DNA of 64,000 nucleotides, taken from the NCBI RefSeq assembly GCF_000757885.1, contig NZ_JQCR01000003.1, forward strand, positions 1,674,001 through 1,738,000, read 5' to 3'. This stretch comes from Paenibacillus wynnii. GTDB taxonomy: Bacteria; Bacillota; Bacilli; Paenibacillales; Paenibacillaceae. The notes beneath the pieces are model-generated. The model ran no database searches, had not been told where the DNA came from, and saw only the letters and a program-made list of their open reading frames with translations. This document shows, piece after piece, positions 17,291 to 25,767 of the stretch. The translations under genes were made by a program, and so were the position numbers. The first letter of the stretch is position 1. Every line of letters begins with the position of its first letter.

Positions 17291-18121
17291 CTAGGATATA
17301 GATCTGCTGTTATTTGTCCTATGTATTACTTTGCTATCCTTAACATTAATAATTAGACAACCAATGATTACAGATACGGTATCCATTACAGTTCTAATAA
17401 TCATATCTTGAATATCTACTTTTAGAACCAGTGGCAAGAAAAAGTTAAAGAATACTAAATTAATCCCAAAAATCGCTCCACCAAATACCAAAGACTTTGT
17501 AAAAGCCTTATTACTATTAATCGTATAATTTAAATACTCAAACATCAAACCTATAACAATTCCTGTACAGATGACCCATACAAGGGTCCTTACTTGCGCT
17601 TGCTCAAACATAGAATAAATATGAAATCCTTTATATAGGATTATTCTACCCATTGTGAAAATCAAAGTAATAATTGCGATATTCACTATGGAATTAGAGG
17701 TTACTTTATGCTTTTTCTGTGCTGAGTCCTCTGATAAAAATCTCCCTGACATGAATCCTAAGAATAAAAGAACTAAACCGTCAGCCAAGGGATATGAGAA
17801 TAAATCAATCGTAGAGCCATGCGGTAAGGGTTCCACTAAGAAAACAGTCCATACCACCGAGAATATTATACCGGCTTTCAAACCCTTTGATATCCTGCCT
17901 CCACCCATTCCCCTTTGAATCCGTTCAAATATAATAGTTATTGCAGTAAATGCTAAGGTACCATAAATCATAAACACAATAGGTAACGTTCCATTCTTAA
18001 CAAATACACTCTGTTGCAACACCGTTTGATTTCCTGAAGGTATTAGCAATTGCAGCATTGAACGAATGATGATGGCTATAAAACTAATTAACAATATTTT
18101 AGACAGTTTCTTAACGGGCAT
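17291..18121 (-). CDS. Multi-pass membrane protein, unknown family
   Basis: A 276-residue protein with seven or eight hydrophobic segments (for example LSKILLISFIAIIIRSMLQLL, IVFMIYGTLAFTAITIIF, LVWVICTGIVIGLMFEYL) and short polar loops. I recognise no catalytic or transporter motif. The ATG at 18121 is chosen over the upstream in-frame ATG/GTG at 18148 because GGGGAG lies 9 nt before it. It is a single gene with its own terminator. Function is unknown. Confidence 0.7.
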   Translation of the reverse strand: MPVKKLSKILLISFIAIIIRSMLQLLIPSGNQTVLQQSVFVKNGTLPIVFMIYGTLAFTAITIIFERIQRGMGGGRISKGLKAGIIFSVVWTVFLVEPLPHGSTIDLFSYPLADGLVLLFLGFMSGRFLSEDSAQKKHKVTSNSIVNIAIITLIFTMGRIILYKGFHIYSMFEQAQVRTLVWVICTGIVIGLMFEYLNYTINSNKAFTKSLVFGGAIFGINLVFFNFFLPLVLKVDIQDMIIRTVMDTVSVIIGCLIINVKDSKVIHRTNNSRSIS

Positions 18122-18264
18122 TTCTTCCCACTCCCCTTTCAGGCACAATTATATATGAGTAGAGAAATTGACCCTATGACATTAGTGACCCACTCCAAAA
18201 AAAAAGTTCTACTGAATAGGGTCATCCTTGACAAAATATCTCCTATACATGAAGTGTAATACTA

Positions 18265-18741
18265 CTAAATACTCTTATCCGCAAAGCGTTTCAGTAGAGT
18301 AATGGTATTAAAGTGCAATCCCTCGTGATAAAACGTATAGTTTAGAGATTCGCCTAATGTTTTTAAAGATAATCCACTGCTTATGGTAAATGGCTCAGAC
18401 ACTGGTTCACCTAAGCGATTCTGTAAAGATTCTTGTATACGTCCGGGCTGCTCTGCAAGCATTTTTAGTAATACCTCAAGTGTTGGAGGTTCCTCGTTCC
18501 ATTCGGCTGGTTTGGATCCTCTTCCAAATAATCGACCAAAGCTTTCAGGTAATTGCATGGGCAAATCAGCAAGTTGAAAAGCAAGCTTCTCTTGAACCAA
18601 ATAAATATGTCCTAAATTCCATCTCAGATTGTTATTAAACCCTTCGGGAATGATATCCAGCCTTTGTTCTGATATCCCCTCAACTGCTTTGATTGTCAGC
18701 AGACGTACAAATTCAAGTTGTTTGAACAGTATTTGATCCAT
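18265..18741 (-). CDS. DinB-family protein
   Basis: A 158-residue four-helix DinB/YfiT-like protein. The metal-site histidines are visible: NLRWNLGHIYLV (His near residue 46) and NYTFYHEGLHFNTI near the C-terminus (two His). Family members are metal-dependent thiol-S-transferases, often using bacillithiol in Bacillales; this one's substrate is unknown. The ATG at 18741 lies behind a GGGCCGAGGG stretch. It stands alone. Confidence 0.85.
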   Translation of the reverse strand: MDQILFKQLEFVRLLTIKAVEGISEQRLDIIPEGFNNNLRWNLGHIYLVQEKLAFQLADLPMQLPESFGRLFGRGSKPAEWNEEPPTLEVLLKMLAEQPGRIQESLQNRLGEPVSEPFTISSGLSLKTLGESLNYTFYHEGLHFNTITLLKRFADKSI

Positions 18742-18785
18742 ATTATCCCTCGGCCCCTTTGTTGTAAATTAATATACTTATCTTA

Positions 18786-19055
18786 TTATTTATACACTCT
18801 TTTAATATCTTTATTAAACCATAGAACATAACCACAGCGGTGGCAGGTTAATATATTAGCTGAACGATTTGCAAAATCCAGATTTAAAAAGCTTAACAAT
18901 GCTGTATTCAATTGTGCATATCCATGTTCAAATTTATCATAGTGACAATGAGTACATGTAACATTTATCCCGTAGGCTTGATAATAGCCCGCTCCAATTG
19001 ATTCTTTTACTTTCTTGGCAAATATGTTAAAGAACCTTTTCGCCTCGTTGGACAT
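18786..19055 (-). CDS. Small zinc-ribbon protein
   Basis: An 89-residue protein with two CxxC pairs (CTHC near residue 34 and CHRC near 71) that should bind one zinc. The part between them (YAQLNTALLSFLNLDFANRSA) is mostly helical. Small Bacillales proteins of this type are annotated as nucleic-acid-binding zinc ribbons, but I cannot name a function. SD AGGAGGG lies 7 nt before the ATG. It follows the GrpB-like gene by about 24 bp in the same direction. Confidence 0.7.
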   Translation of the reverse strand: MSNEAKRFFNIFAKKVKESIGAGYYQAYGINVTCTHCHYDKFEHGYAQLNTALLSFLNLDFANRSANILTCHRCGYVLWFNKDIKRVYK

Positions 19056-19079
19056 CGCAATAACCCTCCTAAATCCAAT

Positions 19080-19514
19080 CTATACGTTCATGTCTCTTCC
19101 CTCATAATCTATTTTTAATTGATCATATTTCCTTCTATAACTCTCGTTCCTCAATAATACATCACGAATTTTATGGAAAAAGTCAAAGTCTGATCCCATA
19201 ACGGTTACCTGTATACCTAGCGGTGGATCCGTTGAATCATCCTTCATGGCTTGAAATGTTTCCGTTATTGAACTCCCGTGATTTATTGAATACAGAATAG
19301 AAAGATCCTTGACGGTTTGATGGAACTGTTCTTGCGTCACCCGAACCTGTATATCGAGGTCACCCTTGGTCAAGGTCCCCGGAATCGCTGTGCTTCCTAT
19401 ATGCTGGATATCAGCTTCCGGTACGACTTGTTTAATTTTGACTCTATGCTCCATAAATAATTGTTGTGCTTTATAACAGACCCATCGATGATCATAAAAA
19501 TGAACTGATTTCAA
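19080..19514 (-). CDS. GrpB-like nucleotidyltransferase-fold protein, perhaps C-terminally shortened
   Basis: A 144-residue protein from a TTG at 19514 (SD GGGAGG, 7 nt). IQHIGSTAIPGTLTKGDLDIQV is the GrpB core with the nucleotidyltransferase GS and DxD-type acidic pair. GrpB proteins are related to UPF0157/CoaE-fused domains; their reaction is not established. The frame ends in IDYEGRDMNV, where relatives usually go on for another 20 residues (K/YREAK...), so a small deletion at the 3' end is possible. The frame stays open upstream to 19562, overlapping the neighbouring gene. Confidence 0.7.
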   Translation of the reverse strand: MKSVHFYDHRWVCYKAQQLFMEHRVKIKQVVPEADIQHIGSTAIPGTLTKGDLDIQVRVTQEQFHQTVKDLSILYSINHGSSITETFQAMKDDSTDPPLGIQVTVMGSDFDFFHKIRDVLLRNESYRRKYDQLKIDYEGRDMNV

Positions 19515-19552
19515 TAGACTCCCTCCCTGTTTGAGCGCTGATTCTCGCACCG

Positions 19553-19885
19553 TTAACGGCATGGGAACATAGAAGACCCGCTACGGACACCTAATGTGAG
19601 ATCATTCAAAGTAACTAAGTTGCGTTCCGGTCCAAGCACAATCAAGACATAGTAGGCTTCCCCATGAGAATTTTTGAGTACCAACTGGTAACCGCTGCCT
19701 CCAAATAATGGCTTGCATGTTGCTGCGGCCTTTAACGTATCACCTTCCGCATATTCCTTACGGACATATTTCATTCCTAGGGTTCTTACCGCTTGCTTAT
19801 TCTGATGCTCCGTAATCACGTATTTTAGCGATGCCCCAGTAAGTATGATCATAAGGATTAAAAGACCTGCACGAGTTCTTTTCAT
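19553..19885 (-). CDS. Membrane-anchored small protein, unknown
   Basis: A 110-residue protein with an N-terminal signal or anchor (residues 5-23, AGLLILMIILTGASLKYVI) and a mixed beta domain (GSGYQLVLKN, EAYYVLIVLGPERNLVTLNDL) outside the cell. There is no lipobox cysteine. A very good SD (AAGGAGGAAAT) precedes the ATG. It is divergent from the LysE gene and upstream of the GrpB-like gene. I recognise no family. Confidence 0.6.
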   Translation of the reverse strand: MKRTRAGLLILMIILTGASLKYVITEHQNKQAVRTLGMKYVRKEYAEGDTLKAAATCKPLFGGSGYQLVLKNSHGEAYYVLIVLGPERNLVTLNDLTLGVRSGSSMFPCR

Positions 19886-19974
19886 ATTTCCTCCTTAACC
19901 ATCTGCAATAATATACTATAAACATTCAAGTTATACGGTGTATATTCATGTGACTACTTTTGCAGGAGGTCATA

Positions 19975-20556
19975 ATGAATATAATATCCTTTATTATCTA
20001 TTGTGTTGTTGTTACATTTACACCTGGCCCTACCAATATTGTTATATTATCATCCGTGCATCATTTTGGTGTAAAAAAAGCCATGGAATATGTATTCGGA
20101 GCCACGATCGCTTTTGGCCTGCTGCTTGCCGCTTCCTCCATGCTAAACCGCATTCTTGCAGGGGTCATTCCAAATATCCTGAGTATCATGCAGATCATAG
20201 GCAGCTTATATATGCTCTACCTTGCTTATCAAATCTATAAGATGGGTTCAACCGAATCCAAACCTACCTCAACAGCCAATTTCGTCTCAGGCTTACTTAT
20301 GCAATTTGTAAATCCTAAAGTTCTTCTATTTACACTAACCGTAATCCCCAGCTATGTAATGCCCTACTATACATCATCTGCGTCATCGTTCCTGTTTGTC
20401 ATGATCATAACTGTCATTGGTTTCTTGGCATTCACGACATGGGTTGTTTTTGGCGCAGTATTCAGAAGATTTCTACAGAACCATCAAAAATTGATAAATA
20501 CCCTGATGGCGCTTTTTTTAGTGTATTCTGCAATAATGGTTTCAGGGATCCTATAG
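19975..20556 (+). CDS. LysE/RhtB-family amino acid exporter
   Basis: A 193-residue, six-helix membrane protein with the family signature TPGPTNIVILSSVHHFGVKKAMEYVFG near the N-terminus (TPGP motif) and QFVNPKVLLFTLTVIPSYV in the middle. It exports amino acids or small amine-like compounds driven by the proton gradient. The ATG at 19975 has a perfect SD (AGGAGGT). The AraC regulator follows after 20 bp in the same direction, an arrangement that usually means ligand-controlled export. Confidence 0.88.
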   Translation: MNIISFIIYCVVVTFTPGPTNIVILSSVHHFGVKKAMEYVFGATIAFGLLLAASSMLNRILAGVIPNILSIMQIIGSLYMLYLAYQIYKMGSTESKPTSTANFVSGLLMQFVNPKVLLFTLTVIPSYVMPYYTSSASSFLFVMIITVIGFLAFTTWVVFGAVFRRFLQNHQKLINTLMALFLVYSAIMVSGIL

Positions 20557-20575
20557 AGAGTTGGAGGTGGAGAGC

Positions 20576-21352
20576 GTGGAGAAATTCAACTATAAAAGAT
20601 CGGCAGATATTCTGGCATTATCGGCAAGCTTTACAGACTTCACCTATAAGAAACATTGCCACGAGGAATATGCGATCGGTGTAACTCTGCGCGGCATCCA
20701 ACAATATAACTTGGAAGGCAGTTTTCAATCTTCCCATAAAAATGGCGTAATGCTGTTTAATCCCGAGCAGTCGCATGATGGCAGTGCATACGATAAGACT
20801 GGCATTGACTATGTCATGCTCTATATCAAGCCGGACTTATTTTTAGAGAGTTCTGGTAAGAAGGAATTGGTGCGTTTCTCCTCTCCTATCGTTTACGATG
20901 CCAAATTAGCGAACTGTGTATTATCTCTAAGCCATTCCATCTTGAGCGGCAAAGAAGAATCTCTAAGCAGTGATCTACTCTTAACCTTGGTCGATCTAGT
21001 TTCCAATACGGAAATAGATACAGCCACTAGAAAGAATAATGAACTGGTTAACAAAGCAAAGGAAATGATGTTCTATAATTTAGAGAATGTACTAAAACTT
21101 GAGGATCTCAGCAAAGAGTTTAAGATGTCAAAATATCAGTTTATCCGGGAGTTTAAGTCCCACACTGGAATATCGCCTTATCAATTTTTCCTGAATTGTA
21201 AAGTAGAGCATGCCAAGCAATCTATTGAGAAGAATAAGGATATTTATTCCGCCGTGGCAGAATGCGGGTTTGTGGATCTAACTCACCTGAACAGGCATTT
21301 TAAGAGCGTATTTGGAATCACAGCCTATGAATATATGTCACAACTCAGTTGA
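20576..21352 (+). CDS. AraC-family transcriptional regulator of the adjacent exporter
   Basis: A 258-residue regulator. The N-terminal cupin-like domain includes KKHCHEEYAIGVTLRGIQQY and FNPEQSHDG, the usual metal/ligand pocket. Two C-terminal HTH motifs follow (LEDLSKEFKMSKYQFIREFK and IYSAVAECGFVDLTHLNRHFK). The GTG at 20576 is chosen because TTGGAGGTG lies 6 nt before it; the TTG at 20561 is upstream of any SD. It probably senses the exported compound and controls the LysE gene, with which it is co-directional. Confidence 0.87.
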   Translation: MEKFNYKRSADILALSASFTDFTYKKHCHEEYAIGVTLRGIQQYNLEGSFQSSHKNGVMLFNPEQSHDGSAYDKTGIDYVMLYIKPDLFLESSGKKELVRFSSPIVYDAKLANCVLSLSHSILSGKEESLSSDLLLTLVDLVSNTEIDTATRKNNELVNKAKEMMFYNLENVLKLEDLSKEFKMSKYQFIREFKSHTGISPYQFFLNCKVEHAKQSIEKNKDIYSAVAECGFVDLTHLNRHFKSVFGITAYEYMSQLS

Positions 21353-21369
21353 GCATAAATAATTTGTGA

Positions 21370-21825
21370 TTATTCTTTAAGTTCTGTCTCGACGTGAGCA
21401 GACATTTCCGCACCACTACTCTGGCTGAATACAAGGATATAATCCCCTTCGGGAAAAAGAGTGGATGATTCTTCATATGTATATTCAAAAGATTCACGAG
21501 GTTTGAGGGTACCTTGTTGAATAACTGCTTCACGTTCCTTATTCCTGATTCTAAAATCAAATTCAGTGCTGCCTATATTTTTAATACTTATTTGTAAGGG
21601 CGCATCTCCTGAATAATAAAGACCTGAGCTTCCCTCACCATTCATAATTAAGTTTAAGTTAGTATCTGCTATAAAAGAAGATGATGCTGGAATTCCTTTT
21701 TCTTTTTGATCCGTGTATGTATTCAGTATTATGGATTTATCTTGTACAGCATTACAACCGGTAATGATGATTAAAAGTAAAATAATTAGAGCAGTACGAT
21801 ACAGTGGTTTTCTTCTAATTTTCAC
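21370..21825 (-). CDS. Lipoprotein, unknown function
   Basis: A 151-residue protein with a lipoprotein signal peptide ending in IIITGCNA (Cys near residue 24). The mature part (APLQISIKNIGSTEFDFRIRNK, ESFEYTYEESSTLFPEGDYIL) looks like one small Ig/FixG-type beta sandwich. I do not recognise a named family. It lies upstream of nothing obvious and is convergent with the AraC gene. About 100 bp separate it from the next leftward gene. Confidence 0.6.
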   Translation of the reverse strand: MKIRRKPLYRTALIILLLIIITGCNAVQDKSIILNTYTDQKEKGIPASSSFIADTNLNLIMNGEGSSGLYYSGDAPLQISIKNIGSTEFDFRIRNKEREAVIQQGTLKPRESFEYTYEESSTLFPEGDYILVFSQSSGAEMSAHVETELKE

Positions 21826-21928
21826 AGCATTTCACCCCCTACCCATCCATTTATCTTCCAAAAATTCCCTTATTGAATTATACCTTCAATTTATCCATCT
21901 CGCAATCCTACTGGTGAATATTGTATAA

Positions 21929-22990
21929 TTAATTATTCTCTCGTGATAACACCCCAATCTTTTCTAAAGCCATGTGTTCTATATCCTTCTTCGTGGGATA
22001 GGTTCTTAGACAGTCAAAATTGATTTCACTTTTATCTATGCCCGAAATACGATAGACTGCTATTTCCTTGCTTTCATTTTTTAGTATCAAATCATCCATT
22101 CTGAAACCAGTACTTTCCGGGCGATCTAGAACTCTATGCTCGGTAAAATTCTTTAAATCTAACCACGAAATCTCAGAGCGATGTATACCTGAACCATAAG
22201 AATAGGCATAGACAACATCCAAAGTTCCATCCTTATTTAAATCGAAAGGAACTGCACTTGTTACCCCATATCCGCCAAATCCGTTGCCTATATGGACAGC
22301 TTTTTGTTTGGACACGATGAATGTTTCCCAACTTGAATCTCCAACCATTTTAAAAAGCTGAAGCCTTGTTTGATCCCAAAAATCAGAGGGTGTGATTTCA
22401 ATCAGATCCATATCCTTACCACTCGACTTAGGAATATCTTGAGTTGCTAAAATTAACCGATTCGCTTCCTCTATGGGTACCTTATTCGAATTTATTTGTC
22501 TTGCCTTTACATCAATGTCTATTCCATGTCCATCAGCGGTGGTAACATAAACCTTCCACCTCTCAGACTCTGTATGGCTGTTAGTCAATTTAAATGATCT
22601 CGTTAAGTCTTGTCCTTCTTTAATATCCACAAATCCAAAGTCTTTCGAACCATAATATACTTTGAACTTTACGGTCCCCTTTCGATTTTTAATCGATACA
22701 TCTATTCTAACGTCATTACTTGGCGGGCATGTGAATGATGACTCGAAAGAACCACCAACGGTCCTTGTATCGTTAATCAAAATCACATCATACTGGGTAC
22801 TATTCTTCTCAAATTCTATTTCTTGAGTATTGACTTGCGTATCCTCTACTCTAGGCATGGGTGTGGTAGTAACCGTCAGTTTTTGGGAATATATTTGAAC
22901 CACCAACATTCTAGCTAATATCAATACCAGTAATAATAAGATCCCATTGACCATGAGCTTTCTTTTCTTTTTAAAACTTTTGAGTATCAT
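21929..22990 (-). CDS. Membrane-anchored protein with a C-terminal FG-GAP/VCBS-like segment
   Basis: A 353-residue protein with an N-terminal anchor (about 13-32, MVNGILLLLVLILARMLVVQI), a beta-rich region (70-165), and a segment GYGVTSAVPFDLNKDGTLDVVYAYSYGSG (about 245-275) in which DLNKDGTLD is a calcium-loop-like FG-GAP/VCBS repeat. A single repeat is too little for a propeller, so the fold is open. It is probably an extracellular sensor or stability protein; function unknown. SD AAAGGAG precedes the ATG. It is divergent from the CPBP gene with only about 50 bp between their starts. Confidence 0.6.
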   Translation of the reverse strand: MILKSFKKKRKLMVNGILLLLVLILARMLVVQIYSQKLTVTTTPMPRVEDTQVNTQEIEFEKNSTQYDVILINDTRTVGGSFESSFTCPPSNDVRIDVSIKNRKGTVKFKVYYGSKDFGFVDIKEGQDLTRSFKLTNSHTESERWKVYVTTADGHGIDIDVKARQINSNKVPIEEANRLILATQDIPKSSGKDMDLIEITPSDFWDQTRLQLFKMVGDSSWETFIVSKQKAVHIGNGFGGYGVTSAVPFDLNKDGTLDVVYAYSYGSGIHRSEISWLDLKNFTEHRVLDRPESTGFRMDDLILKNESKEIAVYRISGIDKSEINFDCLRTYPTKKDIEHMALEKIGVLSRENN

Positions 22991-23042
22991 ATTAATTCTC
23001 CTTTGGGGGTGCCTTCTGAAAAAAGTATTCTCTTTCGCTGTT

Positions 23043-23774
23043 ATGCCCTTACATATTATTCTACTCGTTCTATTAAGCTACATCAGCAATGATTGGATAA
23101 ATACTTACATTGTGGCGCCGTATATTGTTCCATACACATCCATAAATACATATATTTCTTCTTATCTTTTTAACGGTATCATGGGTGCACTGTTCGCTTC
23201 TTTGCTCTTAATCGTCTGTTCAAGAGGTCTAGCTCTCAAACCTACATATCAAGAACTGGATTTCCGCTTTAGTACATTTAGAAAAAGCTTTAGAGCCATC
23301 CTGATCTTTGTTATCGTGTTCATGATCATTTATATATTTTTCGGCACTCTTGCGGCAAAACAACATTTGTTTGACTACTCGTTCCAATTCCCTCTAACAA
23401 TCAGCAATATTTTACGATGGTTTTTATTTCAATTATTGATTTCCGGTTTAGAGGAGATCTTCTTCCGATGTTTTGTGATCCTGCTTCTTTTTAAATTATG
23501 GGACCAAATGTTCACCAAACCTAACTATCTTCAGATGGCAGTTATTATCGCTTCTACTCTAATATTTGCTGCCCGACATATTGGATTCCTTTTGTATCCG
23601 TTCCAAATCACCTATTTTGTTCCGCTTCATCTTCTAGTCGTCAGTGTATTAGGAATATTCTTAGGGATTTTATTTATTAAAACCAGAAGTTTTTGGGCTG
23701 TTTATGCTGCACATGGGTTTATTAACGGATGTATATTTGCATTTCTATTAGTACTGAATAAAACATTATCTTGA
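23043..23774 (+). CDS. CPBP-family intramembrane glutamic endopeptidase
   Basis: An integral membrane protease of the CPBP/Abi type. The motifs are GLEEIFFRCFV (EExxxR), AARHIGFLL (second His) and AAHGFINGC (HxxxN). Relatives mature bacteriocins or act in bacteriocin immunity; here there is no peptide neighbour. The start is unsure: the ATG at 23043 gives 243 residues but lies inside what looks like the first membrane helix. A CTG at 23016, 5-8 nt after GGGGGTG, would restore that helix. The gene is followed by a strong terminator. Confidence 0.78.
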   Translation: MPLHIILLVLLSYISNDWINTYIVAPYIVPYTSINTYISSYLFNGIMGALFASLLLIVCSRGLALKPTYQELDFRFSTFRKSFRAILIFVIVFMIIYIFFGTLAAKQHLFDYSFQFPLTISNILRWFLFQLLISGLEEIFFRCFVILLLFKLWDQMFTKPNYLQMAVIIASTLIFAARHIGFLLYPFQITYFVPLHLLVVSVLGIFLGILFIKTRSFWAVYAAHGFINGCIFAFLLVLNKTLS

Positions 23775-23807
23775 TACTAGAAGTATTCCCTCTATTCTAT
23801 CAACAAC

Positions 23808-23838
23808 AAAAGAGATGCTACGATTAGGCATCTCTTTT
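23808..23838. terminator. Bidirectional terminator between convergent genes
   Basis: AAAAGAGATGC (23808-23818) pairs with GCATCTCTTTT (23828-23838) around a 9-nt loop. It lies between the rightward CPBP gene and the leftward AraC gene and can serve both. Confidence 0.8.
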
Positions 23839-23867
23839 GCTCTGTTTCCGGCTAACCTGTTTTTCTC

Positions 23868-24743
23868 TTACCGCTTTTTCGCAACAGGTATCCAAATCTC
23901 GCTTTTAAAAATAGGGGAAGTGGTATCCTTACTCTCATTCCATAATATTTCCGGGCCTTCCACTTGTTCGTAATTGGAGGAGGGAAACCATTCGGAATAG
24001 ATCCGTCCCCAAATTTGTTGAAGAGTTGCGGGAAAAGGTCCGACTGCCTCAAATACAGCCCATGACGTTGCAGGAATATCTAGCTGCGAGAGATTTTCAG
24101 GACAATCCTCTGTTGTAGCCACACCGATGTAATGGTCCAGTTCTCCCTTTTCCTCCATTCGACCCTCGGAAAAATTAGCGGATGCGCTAAGCATTCCTAA
24201 AGGGACGACATTCGACAGCTGTTTCAGTTGAGTAATTAATTCCTCATTTAGACTTGCCCACATCGCAGCTATTTCCGGATTTACTCCATGGAATATAATA
24301 GGGACTCTCTTTTTGAGACCCACGATTCGAAAATAGTCTTTTTCTTCAATACGGTAGATCATTTCACTACCTCCTTTAATCGTTAACTGAAAACTCATGC
24401 GTGGATAGGACTTTAAAGATTGCCCCTTAATTCTGGATTCTGAGGGAGTAATCCCATGAAAGATTTGGAAAGCCTTCGCAAATGCATCCGGTGAACTGTA
24501 TCCAAAATCCATGGCTATGTCGATTATCCTCAACTGACTTTTTTGAAGCTCATACGCTGCTAAAGTAAGACGTCTTAGGCGGATATACTCTGACAGTGAT
24601 ATACCGGCTAGGAATGAAAACATCCTTTTAAAATGATAATCCGAGCATAAAGCCCTCTTTGCAGCTTCTTTAAAGTCAATCTCTTGAGTGAGATTTTCTT
24701 CAATATAGGACAATGCTTTGTTCATGTTCTCAAGTGAATACAT
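23868..24743 (-). CDS. AraC-family regulator with GyrI-like effector-binding domain
   Basis: A 291-residue protein. Two HTH motifs lie at the N-terminus (DFKEAAKRALCSDYHFKRMFS and IIDIAMDFGYSSPDAFAKAFQ, residues about 20-105). A C-terminal GyrI/BmrR-type domain follows (about 125-285; YFRIVGLKKRVPIIFHG, HYIGVATTEDCPENL, YEQVEGPEILW), which binds cationic or aromatic drugs in relatives such as Rob. This suggests a multidrug or stress regulator. Starts at 24749 (GTG) and 24743 (ATG) share the AAGGAGGG SD. No target gene is adjacent in the same direction. Confidence 0.85.
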   Translation of the reverse strand: MYSLENMNKALSYIEENLTQEIDFKEAAKRALCSDYHFKRMFSFLAGISLSEYIRLRRLTLAAYELQKSQLRIIDIAMDFGYSSPDAFAKAFQIFHGITPSESRIKGQSLKSYPRMSFQLTIKGGSEMIYRIEEKDYFRIVGLKKRVPIIFHGVNPEIAAMWASLNEELITQLKQLSNVVPLGMLSASANFSEGRMEEKGELDHYIGVATTEDCPENLSQLDIPATSWAVFEAVGPFPATLQQIWGRIYSEWFPSSNYEQVEGPEILWNESKDTTSPIFKSEIWIPVAKKR

Positions 24744-24830
24744 CCTCACCTCTCCCTCCTTCTACTGTAGAGTATCAAAAATCAGGGTGAACCATCCGAC
24801 ATTTCGTGTACAACATTAACGGGGTAGAAT

Positions 24831-25646
24831 TTAAAAGTAAGCCAGCCCGAAATTGGGTATGGTTGTTGTTGGTGTAAAACCCAGACGCAAAGCCAATTTA
24901 TAAGACCCTTCATTCTCCAACCGGCATGCCCAAACAGGCTCTAGTTCATTCTTCAGACAATAATCTATCAGTGCGGAACAAACGGAATATGCATATCCCT
25001 TCCCGCGGTACGCTTCAGAGGTTTCAATGCCAATCTCCAACTGATGCCCCTTTCGATAAGCGGAAAATGCCGTTGATGCAACTTCTTCATTATCCAGCAA
25101 GCTATAGGCTATACCCTCCGCTAAGAACTGGTCAGCATTACTCCAGAAACACCTCGGACTTACACTGCCGGTAAGGGATAGAAACTGTTCTTTTGTTGTC
25201 TGCATTATGCATGTGCCTTGACTATGATAATGTTCTTTCGATTGATGATAGGATTCCTTATTAAAAATGAAATTAACTCTTTGTTGTTTGATGATCGGAT
25301 TCTGATGATTAGCGCAATTATGGGAATTCACCATAGACTCAACTTTGCTTGTCCAAGCTCCCTCCGGTGCAATCTGCAGCCATTCCGGCTTGTGCCTAAT
25401 CTGCTTGCTATTGGTTATGTATTCTAGGAGGGCGTAATGAAAATATTCATTGTCAGTGTCCCCGTATAGCAGTGACATTCCGTAGGGATGTACGACATAA
25501 AACGTACTTGGGTCTTTCTCACAATCCACATAGATCGTACCTGAAATACGCTGTAGAATCACCGCTTCTGCAAATAACGTATTGATATTCACATGGCTTA
25601 AAGGCAATATTGCTTTGTGGTAATCATTAATCTCTAGTGTTATCAT
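24831..25646 (-). CDS. GNAT acetyltransferase of the GNAT_acetyltran type
   Basis: A 271-residue two-part protein. The N-terminal half (FYVVHPYGMSLLYGD, LLEYITNSKQIRHKPEWLQ) matches what I know of the GNAT_acetyltran (PF12746) family. The C-terminal half carries the acetyl-CoA loop (IETSEAYRGKGYAYSVCSALIDYCL) and the final GNAT strand (NEGSYKLALRLGFTP). Acceptor unknown. The ATG at 25646 follows AAAGGACAGG. It is a single gene. Confidence 0.83.
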   Translation of the reverse strand: MITLEINDYHKAILPLSHVNINTLFAEAVILQRISGTIYVDCEKDPSTFYVVHPYGMSLLYGDTDNEYFHYALLEYITNSKQIRHKPEWLQIAPEGAWTSKVESMVNSHNCANHQNPIIKQQRVNFIFNKESYHQSKEHYHSQGTCIMQTTKEQFLSLTGSVSPRCFWSNADQFLAEGIAYSLLDNEEVASTAFSAYRKGHQLEIGIETSEAYRGKGYAYSVCSALIDYCLKNELEPVWACRLENEGSYKLALRLGFTPTTTIPNFGLAYF

Positions 25647-25714
25647 ACCTGTCCTTTCCGATCTCCATTAGTATGAGCATCTCTCTTTAATTATGGGTTT
25701 AATTCTACAAAACA

Positions 25715-25747
25715 AAAAAAAGCTAGATCATTATCCCAGCTCTTTTT
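25715..25747 (-). terminator. Terminator after the second CPBP gene
   Basis: AAAAAAAGCT (25715-25724) and AGCTCTTTTT (25738-25747) form a 10-bp stem with one G-U pair; the minus strand then shows an unbroken T tract. Confidence 0.65.
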
Positions 25748-25767
25748 GAGATTACTTTTACTTAATT

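Noticed and set aside
17168..17356. Plus-strand frame after the terminator hairpin
   Set aside because: It starts inside the terminator stem, has no SD, and runs over the 3' end of the leftward membrane-protein gene.
18169..18224. Inverted repeat TGACCCTAT / ATAGGGTCA
   Set aside because: The 38-nt loop with an internal T tract is not terminator-like, and no regulator is linked to it.
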